Of a DNA stretch of 64,000 bases, positions 14,059 to 25,062 are shown piece by piece (position 1 is the first letter of the stretch; each line of letters begins with the position of its first letter). A program made the translations under genes and the position numbers. The DNA is from Struthidea cinerea (Eukaryota > Chordata > Aves > Passeriformes > Corcoracidae), in contig VZTI01001819.1 in assembly GCA_013397865.1 (NCBI GenBank), positions 931,198 through 995,197 of the forward strand, in the 5' to 3' direction. The notes under the pieces are model-generated. The model saw only the letters and a program-made list of their open reading frames with translations, did not search any database and was not told the origin of the DNA.

Positions 14059-14241
14059 CTGCTTTTCTGCAAAATGGTACTGGCAGAGCTTTTTCCACAA
14101 CTGTCTGTCTTCACTAAGCATGTACAAAGTTGGGGTCACTTGACCCAGAGTAATAATGTCCCAGCCATCAGAGAACCTGTATAAGATGTTATTCAGCATA
14201 TGGACAGGGAGATCGCTAAGCGTAAGTCCATTGTTGACTTG
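14059..14241 (-). CDS. FBXO25: FBXO25 coding exon 7, F-box domain
   Basis: Encodes residues 224-284 (61 codons, phase 0 both ends). It starts QVNNGLTLSDLPVHMLNN and ends LCQYHFAEKQ. This is the F-box: the Leu-Pro pair at 234-235 opens it, followed by MLNNILYRFSDGWDIITLGQ and W-KKLCQYHF near residues 273-280. The F-box binds SKP1 and so links the substrate to the CUL1-RBX1 ligase (family knowledge). The acceptor is 'cttatttccag' and the donor CAG|GTAATA. The whole domain sits in one exon and is almost unchanged from mammals. Confidence 0.98.
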
Positions 14242-16130
14242 CTGGAAATAAGAGTTGAAAGCTTTTAGCTACAAAGACATGACAGCATAAAGTACAAATA
14301 AAATTCTTTATTTTAGAGGTATCTTAGGTCTTAGCTTAGTTTTTTCAAATCATTGAGTAAAATCTATGGTTAATTCTTGCCTACAATTATTCTCTAATTG
14401 CTGTTGAAAATTTAATGACTAATGGTACAGAAGGAGCAACAGACTGTAACTTTATAACTCATAGCTTTCTTACTGTTAAAATAAACATAGCTAAATTCAT
14501 CATTTAAATTTCAAATAATTTTTGAAACACTTCTGCATTCTCAATATTATGCAGTCTTGAAAACTATAATATAGTCATTTCCATCTTTAGTGTGCTAAAC
14601 CCTTAACTATAATAAAGGTATGAGCCAATTATTTCTAACTTGTTGGCTCACTACAGTTTCTCAATTTTTATTAAGAAACAAAACACATGTCAGCTTGCCT
14701 TAAGACAACTAGAGCACAGAATAGAATACACAATACAGGACTGAAGATCAGAGATACAAAATGAAAGCATTATGGAAGTCAGAGGCAGAAGAGAGCGGGA
14801 TAATTTCTGAACTCTGGAGACGGTTCCCCCTCCTATGTAAATGAGAAGATCTGCAGAGGTGACAGATTAGAACACTGAGAAAGTTTTCATTAAGACTATT
14901 CACCTCTGTGAACTGTAGTGGGGTAAGCTACACCACAGCTCCTACGTGACTAAAGCTGGAGCCCACAGTGCCAGGTGGCAGAGGCCCAGGAGGCTGGAGG
15001 CAGTGCCCAGCTGGCAGTGAGGGAGCGCGGGCAGTGCCGGCCCCAGGGAGCAGAGCTGCCCCAGGCCAAGGCGGTGCCAGCACAGCCTGCACCCGCGGGC
15101 TCGCACTTCTGTTTCCTTCCCAGCCATTCACCTCGCTAACAGACCAGACTTTCCATAGAGTCATCTGGTACTGCTGGGGCTGTACCTCTGTTGAGGAATG
15201 CATATGTGAGCACTACAGAGGCAAGATTTCTCATGGGCTACTTCAGCCAACGTAAAAGAGCTCCGAGGGAAGTGTCACGCTGGAAGGAAACAAGCACAGC
15301 AGGAACTGCACTGACTCAGAAGTGTCTGTGCTCTGGTTGCCTGGCACATGAAAACTGCTGAGACCAAGTTCCTCATTTCTCCTTTCTATTCCAAAAGTAG
15401 CTCGTTTATTCAGATAACCAGCTCACACAGAAAGGACAACTTCAAAATTTCATAGCTGAAAGCCAACAGATAAAACACTTGTATGACTTTACAGTCAGTG
15501 ATATCTTATAGCACTTCTTCCAGGAGTAACCCAGTCAGATTAAAAAAAAATTGCCTGCTTATCATCAGAAGTTTCCACTATAAAACCCTGGAACACTGCA
15601 TACCACATACTTTGAACACAGTCACATGAGGAGAATCCAGATGCTGAAGTCATTATCTTTTTTTTTTTTTTAAAAGCAACTGTGCTAATGAATAAATCTG
15701 TAAAATTGCTACTTGAATAACTTTTCTTTCTGTTTTCTTGATACACCTCCAAAATGCCTTTTAGATTTTTATTTCTTCATTTGCAGAAAATTTATTTTGC
15801 AATTAAAAATTTGGGGTTTTTTCCCCATCTCTCTCTGACAATCTAGAGAGATTTTTTTTAAACTTATTTGAGTGGGAAAATCAATTCTATCTCTACTATG
15901 AACCAGCAGTACAGACATTGTAGCAGTTTTCATGAGCAAAAAGCTATTAAAACATTAGAAAATTAGGTTGATGCCAATTAATGAATTTCACATTACGTCT
16001 TTAAAAACCAAAACAAGTAAAACTGTTTCAAATGTATTTGAAACTTGGTTCACTTAGAAATCCTCAATCAATATTCAACATAATTCCCCTCCCCCATTAA
16101 TCAATTACTTAATATGATTTCATAATATAC
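14242..16130 (-). other. FBXO25: FBXO25 intron 6-7 with a GC-rich patch
   Basis: Intron of 1889 bases, donor GTATATTATG. Most of it is AT-rich. The exception is the GC-rich patch at 14955-15115, listed separately. A short T-run lies near 15659-15672. Confidence 0.7.
14955..15115. other. Isolated GC-rich patch inside an FBXO25 intron
   Basis: About 160 bases of GC-rich sequence with several CpGs (for example 'gggagcgcgggcagtgccgg' and 'gcacccgcgggctcgcac') in otherwise AT-rich intron. Frames on both strands stay open across it, which GC-rich DNA does by chance. I see no splice-site pair and recognise no repeat family. It could be a small intragenic CpG island or an inserted fragment. Confidence 0.4.
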
Positions 16131-16315
16131 CTTGTTCATCTGAAGATTTTTTAATTGTTGTTGCCACAGAAGGATAGTTTCTAACCGGCAAATCCAAATA
16201 TTGATGTTGCCTACCAACACAGATTTTCCTACTCCCCTAATCAGTATACAGAGAGTAGAACTCAGATCCTGTAGAAGATCTTTGATCAGTCGTGGATTAT
16301 ATTGGTCTTCCATAA
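16131..16315 (-). CDS. FBXO25: FBXO25 coding exon 6
   Basis: 185 bases: two bases complete Val162, then 61 codons for residues 163-223. It starts MEDQYNPRLIKDLLQDLSST, then GVGKSVLVGNINIWICRLET, and ends LKNLQMNK. This helical region before the F-box is highly conserved in FBXO25. The acceptor is 'gttttccag' before TTATGG, and the donor AAG|GTATATTATG is slightly weak at +5 but usable. There is no frame damage. Confidence 0.97.
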
Positions 16316-17043
16316 CTGGAAAACAAAACAAACCAAATATAATTGTGGTTGACAGAGTTAACCAAGCTAATAACTCAAGCTAATCAACACCTTTTTTAAA
16401 GGAACTAATTACAACTCAATTTTTTGTGTACAAACAGCTGCCCTAACTCGCAGCATGACATTCATTGGTGCTGTTCCATACATGCAAGATCAATAATTAA
16501 CAATTTCACAGGCAAATTCGATGCAACATTTCCCGCTATGCATTTACAAACGTAATGCTGAACAGCTAGCTATAAATCCAATTTCTTCAGTTCAAAGCAT
16601 GCAGTATAACATCTCCATTTAGTGTAGTTACCAGAAAAAAAGAAAAATCAATATAATGTAATGTCTTTTTCTTAAAATAATCAAAACAGGTATGTATTTT
16701 GAGTCTCAGTATATCATGCAAACTTAAACCCAAACATTTTATTAACCTAAAAGCTTTCGCATTTTGTGAAGAGTATAATTTAACAATAATCAATAATTTC
16801 TGAATAGAATCTAAATGTCACTTTATTTCACCAACCTATTTCAATAGACATTATTGAATAACTAAGAGAAAACAACTTATTGCAATCATGGGATGGGAAG
16901 TATGAAACCTTGCACTAATTAAGCATGCTATTGCTATGTCTTACAATGTAGAAATGGTAATAAAACTAACAAAAAAAAGCAATCGAAAGCTTAGTTACAG
17001 CAATTAAATCTGAACAGTCAGAGTAGAAATCCTAGGGTCTTAC
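16316..17043 (-). other. FBXO25: FBXO25 intron 5-6, nothing recognised
   Basis: Shortest intron, 728 bases, AT-rich. The donor is GTAAGACC. No embedded element seen. Confidence 0.75.
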
Positions 17044-17137
17044 CCTTCTTCACAATTTTGTCCAAAATGTTAAAGTAGTTCTTCTGTGCTGCACCACTCA
17101 GTGAAGTTAACTGGGATTTTGCAATTAACTGCAAAAG
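17044..17137 (-). CDS. FBXO25: FBXO25 coding exon 5
   Basis: 94 bases: 31 codons for residues 131-161 plus the first base of Val162. It reads LLQLIAKSQLTSLSGAAQKN, then YFNILDKIVKK. The acceptor is 'gtcatag' and the donor AAGG|GTAAGA. The phase-1 end joins the TT at the start of the next exon to give GTT. This matches the conserved segment LLQLIAKSQLTSLSG of other FBXO25 proteins. Confidence 0.96.
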
Positions 17138-20100
17138 CTATGACAAAAAATTAAAAGTCAGAAGAATGACAGAAGTAAAGGATGGTTTTAAATGCATACC
17201 TAGTGCATACACTCACCTACAACAGCCTGCATTGGCATTTTGTGAAAATATAACTACAGAGTTCAGAAGACAAAGTAAGACATGTGGAAAGCTTTAGGCA
17301 TTCCCACTGGCATCCCATGAACAATTCCTGAAGGATGTACATTTTCAAAATAGTGTACAAATACTGGTGCTTATCTCTGACAAAGCACATGACATACAGA
17401 CTTTATGAGCTGTAGTGAAACAACAGAGAGAATCTGTTTCGGGAGCTCACAAATACAAATGTGAACTTGGATGTACGTGGGTCCTGAAGTCCCTGACAGA
17501 TTTGGTGGCAGGATCATCACTGAACTGATACCAGCTACCAGAATTACAGCTTCTGAGTGAAAGTATCATACTGATCAAACTGAAGTGTGATGGATTTAGT
17601 GCACTACTTTCTACTCATGGAGAGGAAATACCCTATTTTGCCTAAACTAGGGAAACAAAATTCCTGTATTACTCCTACATTCAGGTCCTTGGTAGAATAA
17701 ACCATGGTGATCCAATAATGAGCAGTGTACAAACCATATCAGTAACTTCCCTTCAACTACTCAACTATTATAGTAAGAATCTCCTAGCTGTTCACACATC
17801 TGTCTCTGAAACCACTGTGAGCAAAAAAGTGGCAAGAACAGTGGGAATGGTTTAGGGCAAAATAACCAAAACAGCTTAAGTTCTTGCTGCACATCAATGC
17901 CAAGCTCTAGCTACTAGAGGTAGACCTTGATCCATTCTGGCACATTTGCTTTTACATTTTAGATTCATTTTTGTAGCTGATAAGAACCATTAGCTCTTCA
18001 ACAAAAAATGATCTCTTATTATAAGAGACTTTGATGTTGTGACACTATTAATGTTTAGAGGTGTGGCACTGAGCTTTGCAATTGCACTTTATGAGTTCAG
18101 AACAAGTGTTCTCAACACACTGGGAAGGGAAAGCAGGGAGCAGAAAACAGCATTCCCTACAGAGTGCTCCCACCACTGACTTGCAGAGTGCTCCTGTGCA
18201 GGGTAGCATCAAGAGTTGGCACAGAGGATGAAAGAGACTAAGCTTGCCAAAAATTATATTGTATCTTCATTTCTAAACCACCAATTTGACACTTCACTCA
18301 ACATTAATTTCCCTTGGGAGGAAGAAAGAATACACCTGTTCTGTCCCTGATTTAATAATGTTCCTTCTGGCTTCTCTGCACGATCTCTGACAAAACATTA
18401 TGTACTATGAAAGGAAGAAATAATTGTCCTGATGCATTTAAATACAAGCAATCTAGTCTCAAAAAGTGTATAAACAGGTATCAGGATCTTTTTGTTGGCT
18501 TTTTCAAAGCCTATTAGCTTGATTAATAATTTCGAACACCCCTAGAGGTCTCTGGCAGTCTGCCAGTTCAAGCAAGTAAGTACATTTCTCTTGATTAAAA
18601 AAAATCAGTTACGTTGCTCAGTCTAAAGATCAAATCAAAAGATAAATTCCTCCTGACTGATTTTAATGAAGATTCCAATTTCAGTGAAAGGTAATATGCA
18701 AGGATTAAGACAATTTTAGCAAAAGCAAGGTAGGAGGACTACAAGGATCTGACACACTGATACAAGCAGAGCCATGGCTTATGTTGTCTGCTAGAGATTA
18801 TAAATTTGAAAGGATCATCCATTTACTCAGATGGAAGCATTTGGAAAAAAACCCACCAATATCAAATTCAATGTATCAGAATTTAACAGCTATGAAGTTA
18901 CCAATGTACTACAGCACCAACAAATACAAAAAACTAACTGATCCTACCTTATTGCCCTCACTGCCCATCCTAAAAGGGTCCTGGACAGACATCGATATTA
19001 ACTTTTAATAATGAATGGCGTATTTTTAGTTTGTAGGAGAATCATTTCGGTGGTCTGGGATCAAAGAAGAGCTAGAGTAGGGATTGATCTTAAAAAAAAG
19101 TATTCTTGATTTATAACTTGCTATCAACAAGCAGCCACAACCTCAGGGGAGCTGCTGCAAAGACAAATTAAAGTTTTGTATTTGTAAAACAATTCTAAAT
19201 TTTAAAAATTCCAAAGAAATTCTGAAACATTTAGAGGATTTTGAAAGTCTATCTACTATTTTAAATTCACACAGATTTCTTAGGGTCTACTATTAACACA
19301 GTAATGGTTTGGATTGCAAAGCCAAATTTCTGAATTTTAACAGTAATGCTCCTTCCTCAATGATCTTAAGCCTGGCTGACTAAACCAGCATTTTATATTC
19401 CTTGGTGAACAGAAGAAAAACTGGTCAACGTGCTTAGGCTGGACTTTGCACTTTGACTTGATCAACTATTTCGAGTAACCCAGTTTAGGCACCGCAGCAT
19501 CTAAAACAAATGCAGAATTCTAGATCTGCATTCCTTTTACCTGCTTGCTGTTCAAGTGAGGCACCCAAGGTTGACACCATTTATACAAATCACCTTTTGT
19601 AGGTGCTTTGGTTTTTTTCTTCCTACTGTTCAAGGCTGAAAAGTCTTGAGAAAGATCAAGGCTCTTGATTCTTCTCCCAAAACAGCATTAAAAAGTAATG
19701 TTCTAAATCACAACACATACATGTACCAAAAAAACCCCAAACCCTGCAACAGGAACCAACCAGGCAAGTACCCTAACCACTAGCCTGGAAGCAAATCCTT
19801 TTTGCTTTGTTTCCACATCTCTTGTTTTTCTGAAAGTACAATACATGGCCTCAGCTTCACAGGGATGGAGAGAATGTGTTTTCTCTCCAAATACTCCACA
19901 ACCTAATGGTAAGGGTGTTCTCCTGCTATGTTTATTTAATTTTTATTTGTGTCTTTTCAAGTTCTGGATGCATTCCAAGAAATACAATACTTGTGAACAG
20001 CCTCACCACTGAACTGAACTCTAGTCCTGATATGACTCACATTTTGAGTTTCTCTAGGAGTTGGAACAAGCACTTTACTACATCAGGTTAGATAATAAAA

Positions 20101-20681
20101 TAAACCTGGGGCTAGAAAGAGACCAGTATCCCCAGAACAGGCATTTCCAAATGGGCAGCTGGTTAGGCATTGAGGTAATTAAGGCTGGAGTCTCAGGTTT
20201 TAAGGGATGTAAAAGATAAATGCATAGATATCTCATCCTTGATAAAAAAATTTTGCAGTGAATCACAGGACTAGTAAGAAGTTGCAGAAGATACGAAATA
20301 CCAAAATATTTACACATCAAGTATTCTTCTGGAAATTGCTATTTTTGGTTGTATAGAAATTGTTTTATCTTTAAAGAGAGTTCATTACCTAGATAGATGA
20401 ACAACAATTGAAACTACCATCAATGTTTCCCTCTAAATACACAGCACACTGGCCATCACCATCCCCCTCTAGCTATAGGCTTTCAGACAGCCATATACTG
20501 AGTTTTCACCAAAGAAAATTTACTCAGTTTGAAGTTGCTTCTTGCATTATAAATTACATATGAACAGGATATTTACACAATTACAAACTATTATCTGTTC
20601 AGGGCAAAAACATTCCTTTTGTACACACAGGCACATCAGCAAAAGAATTTTTCTAACATGCATATGAAATAAAGAGCTTAC
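17138..20681 (-). other. FBXO25: FBXO25 intron 4-5, nothing recognised
   Basis: 3544 bases, donor GTAAGCTC. AT-rich with occasional homopolymer runs. No CR1 or LTR recognised, and no additional exon that would keep frame. Confidence 0.7.
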
Positions 20682-20774
20682 TTTGACCACATAATTGAAC
20701 CTCCTGATGTCCTGAATTGCACTTGAAAAGTCTAATCGGTTAAACGCTTCTCCCAAGGTGCAATAGCCATGTCT
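20682..20774 (-). CDS. FBXO25: FBXO25 coding exon 4
   Basis: 93 bases, 31 codons, residues 100-130, phase 0 both ends: RHGYCTLGEAFNRLDFSSAI, then QDIRRFNYVVK. The acceptor is 'tcttctcag' and the donor AAA|GTAAGC. The segment matches mammalian FBXO25 across its length (from memory), which makes it one of the strongest single pieces of evidence for the gene identity. Confidence 0.98.
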
Positions 20775-23697
20775 CTGAGAAGAGGAAAAAACACACTTTA
20801 AATGGAAGGAAACAAAGACAAAAATTGAGCAAAACATTCAGAAAAGCACACTGACATGCAGCTGATGCTAATGGATACCATGCTCCCTGGAAATACACTG
20901 CCTCTGGACTGAAGAGTTATTTGTTCTACAAGAAATTAAATGAAACCAGATACGCTATTTGTAACTAACAGGTATGTAGACAAGGCCTTTCAATTCATAC
21001 TAAATGTGTAATCTGGCATCACTGCTATTTGATTTCCCTGCGAATCTACTCCACTCTTGGAGAGCATCACAATGTTGGCACTGCCTCATGGCTATCACAG
21101 TCCCCATTTGCCACGCACAAGGAAGAGCTTGCTTGTACAGCAGTCTGAGCCTACATATATGAGAATTATCTGATTCACACTTGAGGGTAAGAACACAGCT
21201 AGTTGCTTCTGGGATCGGAAGAACAAGTGGTCTCAACATCTAGAATTCATTTTGGTGCTAGAAGCTTAGGCACCACAAGCAAAAGCAACTGCATTTCCTT
21301 TTGTACTTCTCCACACCTTAATGTGAAAAAGGAAGTTTCAGAGGCTGTTGTGAATGACATAAGGTGGTAGTAGCAGCCCAGAATGACATGGGATCACAAA
21401 CTCAGTACATTTAGAGCCACAAAGCCACACTGGAGCCCAGGACCAAATATACTGAGGCTAGGAAAAAACTCTAACTGGTAAAAGAGTCTTGCAGAGCAGT
21501 GTGCTACTATGGTTTTATTAGCCATGGGAAGGAGGGGGATAAATAATTATTTGAAGCTCATTCCTAGACAGACTTCCTTGGTAAATTATATTACGGTGAC
21601 AAATTTCACAGTACAAATTAATGTTCCTTCTTGCAACCCAATGAAGGCTTACCCTGCATGTACCCCAGTGGGATGGGACAGTTAACAATTCACCGCAGTG
21701 GTGATAATTACTGCCTACTGGTTAATGACCAAATTCAGGATTGTCCTGCTTGCTCATTCAGCTGGTATAGCTCAGACCCAAGCACACTGCACACTTCACA
21801 ATATGCACACCTTGCTTAGCTAATAGCAATGAATGAACACATACAGTTAACAAAAATTTTGTTGAAATTTAAACATTTGTGGCTGTTCTCTGGCTAAACA
21901 GTTATCATAACGATATGCTTAAAACATTAACATGAGAGACATTTCCTTGAACAGACTTCTATGAAACTACAGCTCTACCTTTCCCAGTGTACCATCATGA
22001 CAAAATTATTCAAAAAGCATCTCCAATTTCATTTCAGCTACACACATACACTTGTTTTGGTTTTCTTTAATTTCAATGCTCTCCTGTAGCATGTTTCATA
22101 TGTTTCTTATCAAGACCTTCCTATCTTGTCATTTTGCCCTAAAAAACAGAATCCAGTTTGGGAAAAAATGTTTCCTAGTTGTGAGTCTGCTATTTCAAAA
22201 TCAAGAAAGATCAGAACCTGTAAGAAAAACTACTAGAGCCTCTAAATTATGTTTTAGATTAGCTTAAATTGTTGCTCTGAATTTTTTGGTTCATGCTTAT
22301 TCCTTGCTACTTTTTCAACCTTCTACTCTAAGCTTTTAAATTTATATTAAGAATTACTTGAAAGATTAGTGTTTAATTCTAACCATCCCTGGCTTGTTTT
22401 TTAAATTAAAAAACCCAAGTAAACCTGAAAGGCAAATGGTCAAATATCAGAAGGTAACCAAAATATTTTGTCCACTCCCTGACTGGACAAGAAACTAAAG
22501 CAAATACTCACACATCACTAGTACACCAACTTCTGCACAAGTAGGGGAAAAAAAATAATCCCTATATATATATATATATGGGTTATGACGGACATCAATG
22601 AGAGATTTTAGGCTATTTGTATTTTGGCCTCAATATAGTTTGAAACCTCAGCTTAACAACCTTATCATTCAAAGGACCACAATGACTGCTGGAAGTCTGT
22701 TGTCCCCCTGCTCCTTCTCACCCTAATTTGAGATGGCACAAAGGGAAAAAGCATGCTTGAGACTTTTGCAGACCAATCTAAGTTAACCTCATCTAGAAGA
22801 TAAAGCAGAAAGAGGGCTGTGAATCTGGTGAAAGGCTTTAGAGTACCCTTCAGATGTAGACAGGCAGTCTCTGGGTCACTGGTCTACAAGGTCTGCAAAG
22901 TCTTGCAGTATGTCCTTTATGTAAGCTCTCCTCAATGGCATGCCCTTCCTGAGTAAAAAGCTCTGTATTGTCTCTCTCAGCTCTAAAATGCAAAGCTACT
23001 TTTGCCTGCGTGACTGCAGTCATCACAATCACCTCCTTCCCTCTCTCCTGGCTGGTATTACTCTGTGGATGTAAAACCTCCTTACTGGTGTTCAAGTTCC
23101 ACACATCCCAGGCAATCAGCACAGGAATGAAACTCAAACTTCAGGAGTTTAATCTCTACATACAATGGATGTATTTTAACTCTTGGCTTTCAAAGAGGTC
23201 ATTCCAAGAGCTTTCATGTTCCCTTTACAGTAACATGATACAGTTTATACCCCAAACTGAAAGCATATGGACTTTGTTGATCCTCTTTGTAAAGTTTGAA
23301 ACTGATGTTTTACTTACTTCCATTCAAATTTATACCAAGATTCCAAAATATCAGGTGGCTGCCTGCAAGCAACTTCTTCAGAGATGTTTCTCTGGTTTTG
23401 CAAATACTTTCAATTTTAGTTCAAAGAAAGACAGTAGAAAGGTGGATGGGCTTGTATAAGTAGTGGAGAACTGTATGTCTATCCTTGCAAGTTCCCACAT
23501 CTCTGTCACAAAGACCTACCTAGAAGTCACTTTGCCAGCTGCCTTTGCCTCACCATGAGCAGGTCTCCAGTGTTGCCAAAGAAGCGAGTTAAGTATAACC
23601 GCTAAGACCACATGGCAAAAATGCTTTTTTCAAGATACTGTCTGTCAATTAAGAACCACAAAGATTGTAGGAATTGACCCACACCACGCAGACTTAC
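20775..23697 (-). other. FBXO25: FBXO25 intron 3-4
   Basis: 2923 bases, donor GTAAGTCTG. It holds a short (TA)n run at 22563-22579. A 163-codon plus-strand open frame (22968-23459) lies antisense to the gene and has no recognisable features, so I treat it as chance. Confidence 0.7.
22563..22579. repeat. (TA)n microsatellite
   Basis: Short alternating TA tract in an FBXO25 intron, seen directly. Confidence 0.9.
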
Positions 23698-23747
23698 TTC
23701 CCTGGTGCTTTCTTTATGAACATAAATCCACTTTTCACGATAAAAAC
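23698..23747 (-). CDS. FBXO25: FBXO25 coding exon 3
   Basis: 50 bases: two bases complete Cys83, then 16 codons for residues 84-99, FYREKWIYVHKESTRE. The acceptor is 'ttattttag' before GTTTTTATCG, and the donor GAA|GTAAGTC is close to consensus. It is the smallest exon and would be missed without the flanking splice sites. Skipping it would break the frame (50 is not a multiple of 3). Confidence 0.96.
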
Positions 23748-24952
23748 CTAAAATAAAATCAAAATATAAGCATTTTAGGCTTCCACATTAGTTAGTGCCT
23801 TCCAGAAAGAAACTGAACTAAACATATAATTTTCAATAAAATGTTTCATAAGATAGCAGAACATTTTAATGAAGGAAGTTTATAAAGCCTAGAAAATCTT
23901 CACAAGTTATGGACTTTATGAAAGTAACAGAAAAGTTATATAAATGTTTTCTTAAAACCAGAAGAGTTGGCACACAATTGGCACATGAATGACAGCTTTT
24001 GTCAGCTGTGACCAATCACTGACATAACAGTGGTCCTGCATAATTCCTGACCGTTTTTTTCCATACAACAGGCTCCTTAGCATTTGAAAGTACAGCAGAT
24101 TTGGACAACGGTTTTGTTCCTGGCCACTCTACCTTCTAATCCATTTTCTTCTGTACAGGTGCCTGCTCTACATTGACTTAGTTCAACTAACTGGAAGAGA
24201 CTGCAGGGAAGTCAAGGATATTAAGACTAATAAAGGCAACCAGGCAGACCTTCGCTTTCACAAGTCTCACATGTCAGATGAGACATCCAGCCCCTTGAAT
24301 CTTCTGAAATACTTTAAACTCAGACAAGCCCGGAGAAGCTTGCAGCTTTCTAAAATATCATCTCTCTAACAATTTTGGGGATATACAAACAACAGATCAT
24401 TTCAAGATCAAAGCATTAGAAATGCCAAGAAGTTGCTAATCAACTACCCCTTTTTTACCTACTCTACCAAGTTCTCTGCTTCACTAAGGTACTTGCTGTC
24501 ATACACATTTGCAGTCCAAAGTACAAGTGATCTTTTAAATATAAGAACTGATAAAATGGCTTTCATATTTTAATTTTGTTAAAAAGGGACTTCTCTCCAA
24601 GAAATTCAATACTGATAAAATCTTTATCAAGAGATACCATTATAATGATAAAATATATTTATTTATGAACTGATTCTGGAGTTGTTTAACTAATTAGAAT
24701 CTGAATTAAGCAAAAATAAACCAGCTGCTTTGGGAAGCATAAGCTCCCATAAGCTTCCAGAAGAATTTAATCTCAAACTAGTCCACAGTTTCAATTAAGA
24801 CATATCACTTTTGACACCAGAATTTGTTGCCAATACAGAAATAAACATAATTTGGAAGGCTACTCTATAGCTGAATATAAAATAATGGCTATTATAACAT
24901 TTTTCAGAACCTGCAAGAGTCTTCTAATATAAATTAAAAAATCCAGCCTTAC
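23748..24952 (-). other. FBXO25: FBXO25 intron 2-3, nothing recognised
   Basis: 1205 bases, donor GTAAGGCT, AT-rich, no element recognised. Confidence 0.75.
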
Positions 24953-25062
24953 ATTGTGAATCCGTGTTATTCTTAAAATGATCTTTTTTCCTTTTCTTGG
25001 CTGCAAACTCACAGTCTTCAGTACTGTATACTTCTTCATTCTCATCATCCCCAGTTATGATA
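24953..25062 (-). CDS. FBXO25: FBXO25 coding exon 2, acidic linker and basic motif
   Basis: 110 bases: one base completes Val46, then 36 codons (residues 47-82) and the first base of Cys83. It encodes an acidic run (GDDENEEVYSTEDCE) followed by KKRKK at residues 68-72, a likely nuclear localisation signal. The acceptor is 'tatttcag' and the donor CAAT|GTAAGG. The acidic part is the most variable stretch of the protein: it appears two residues longer than in human FBXO25, and the exon-junction residue is Cys (TGT) where I recall Ser in human. These comparisons are from memory. Confidence 0.93.

Noticed and set aside
22968..23459. 163-codon plus-strand open frame in an FBXO25 intron
   Set aside because: No recognisable domain, no splice or promoter context, and it is antisense to a conserved gene.
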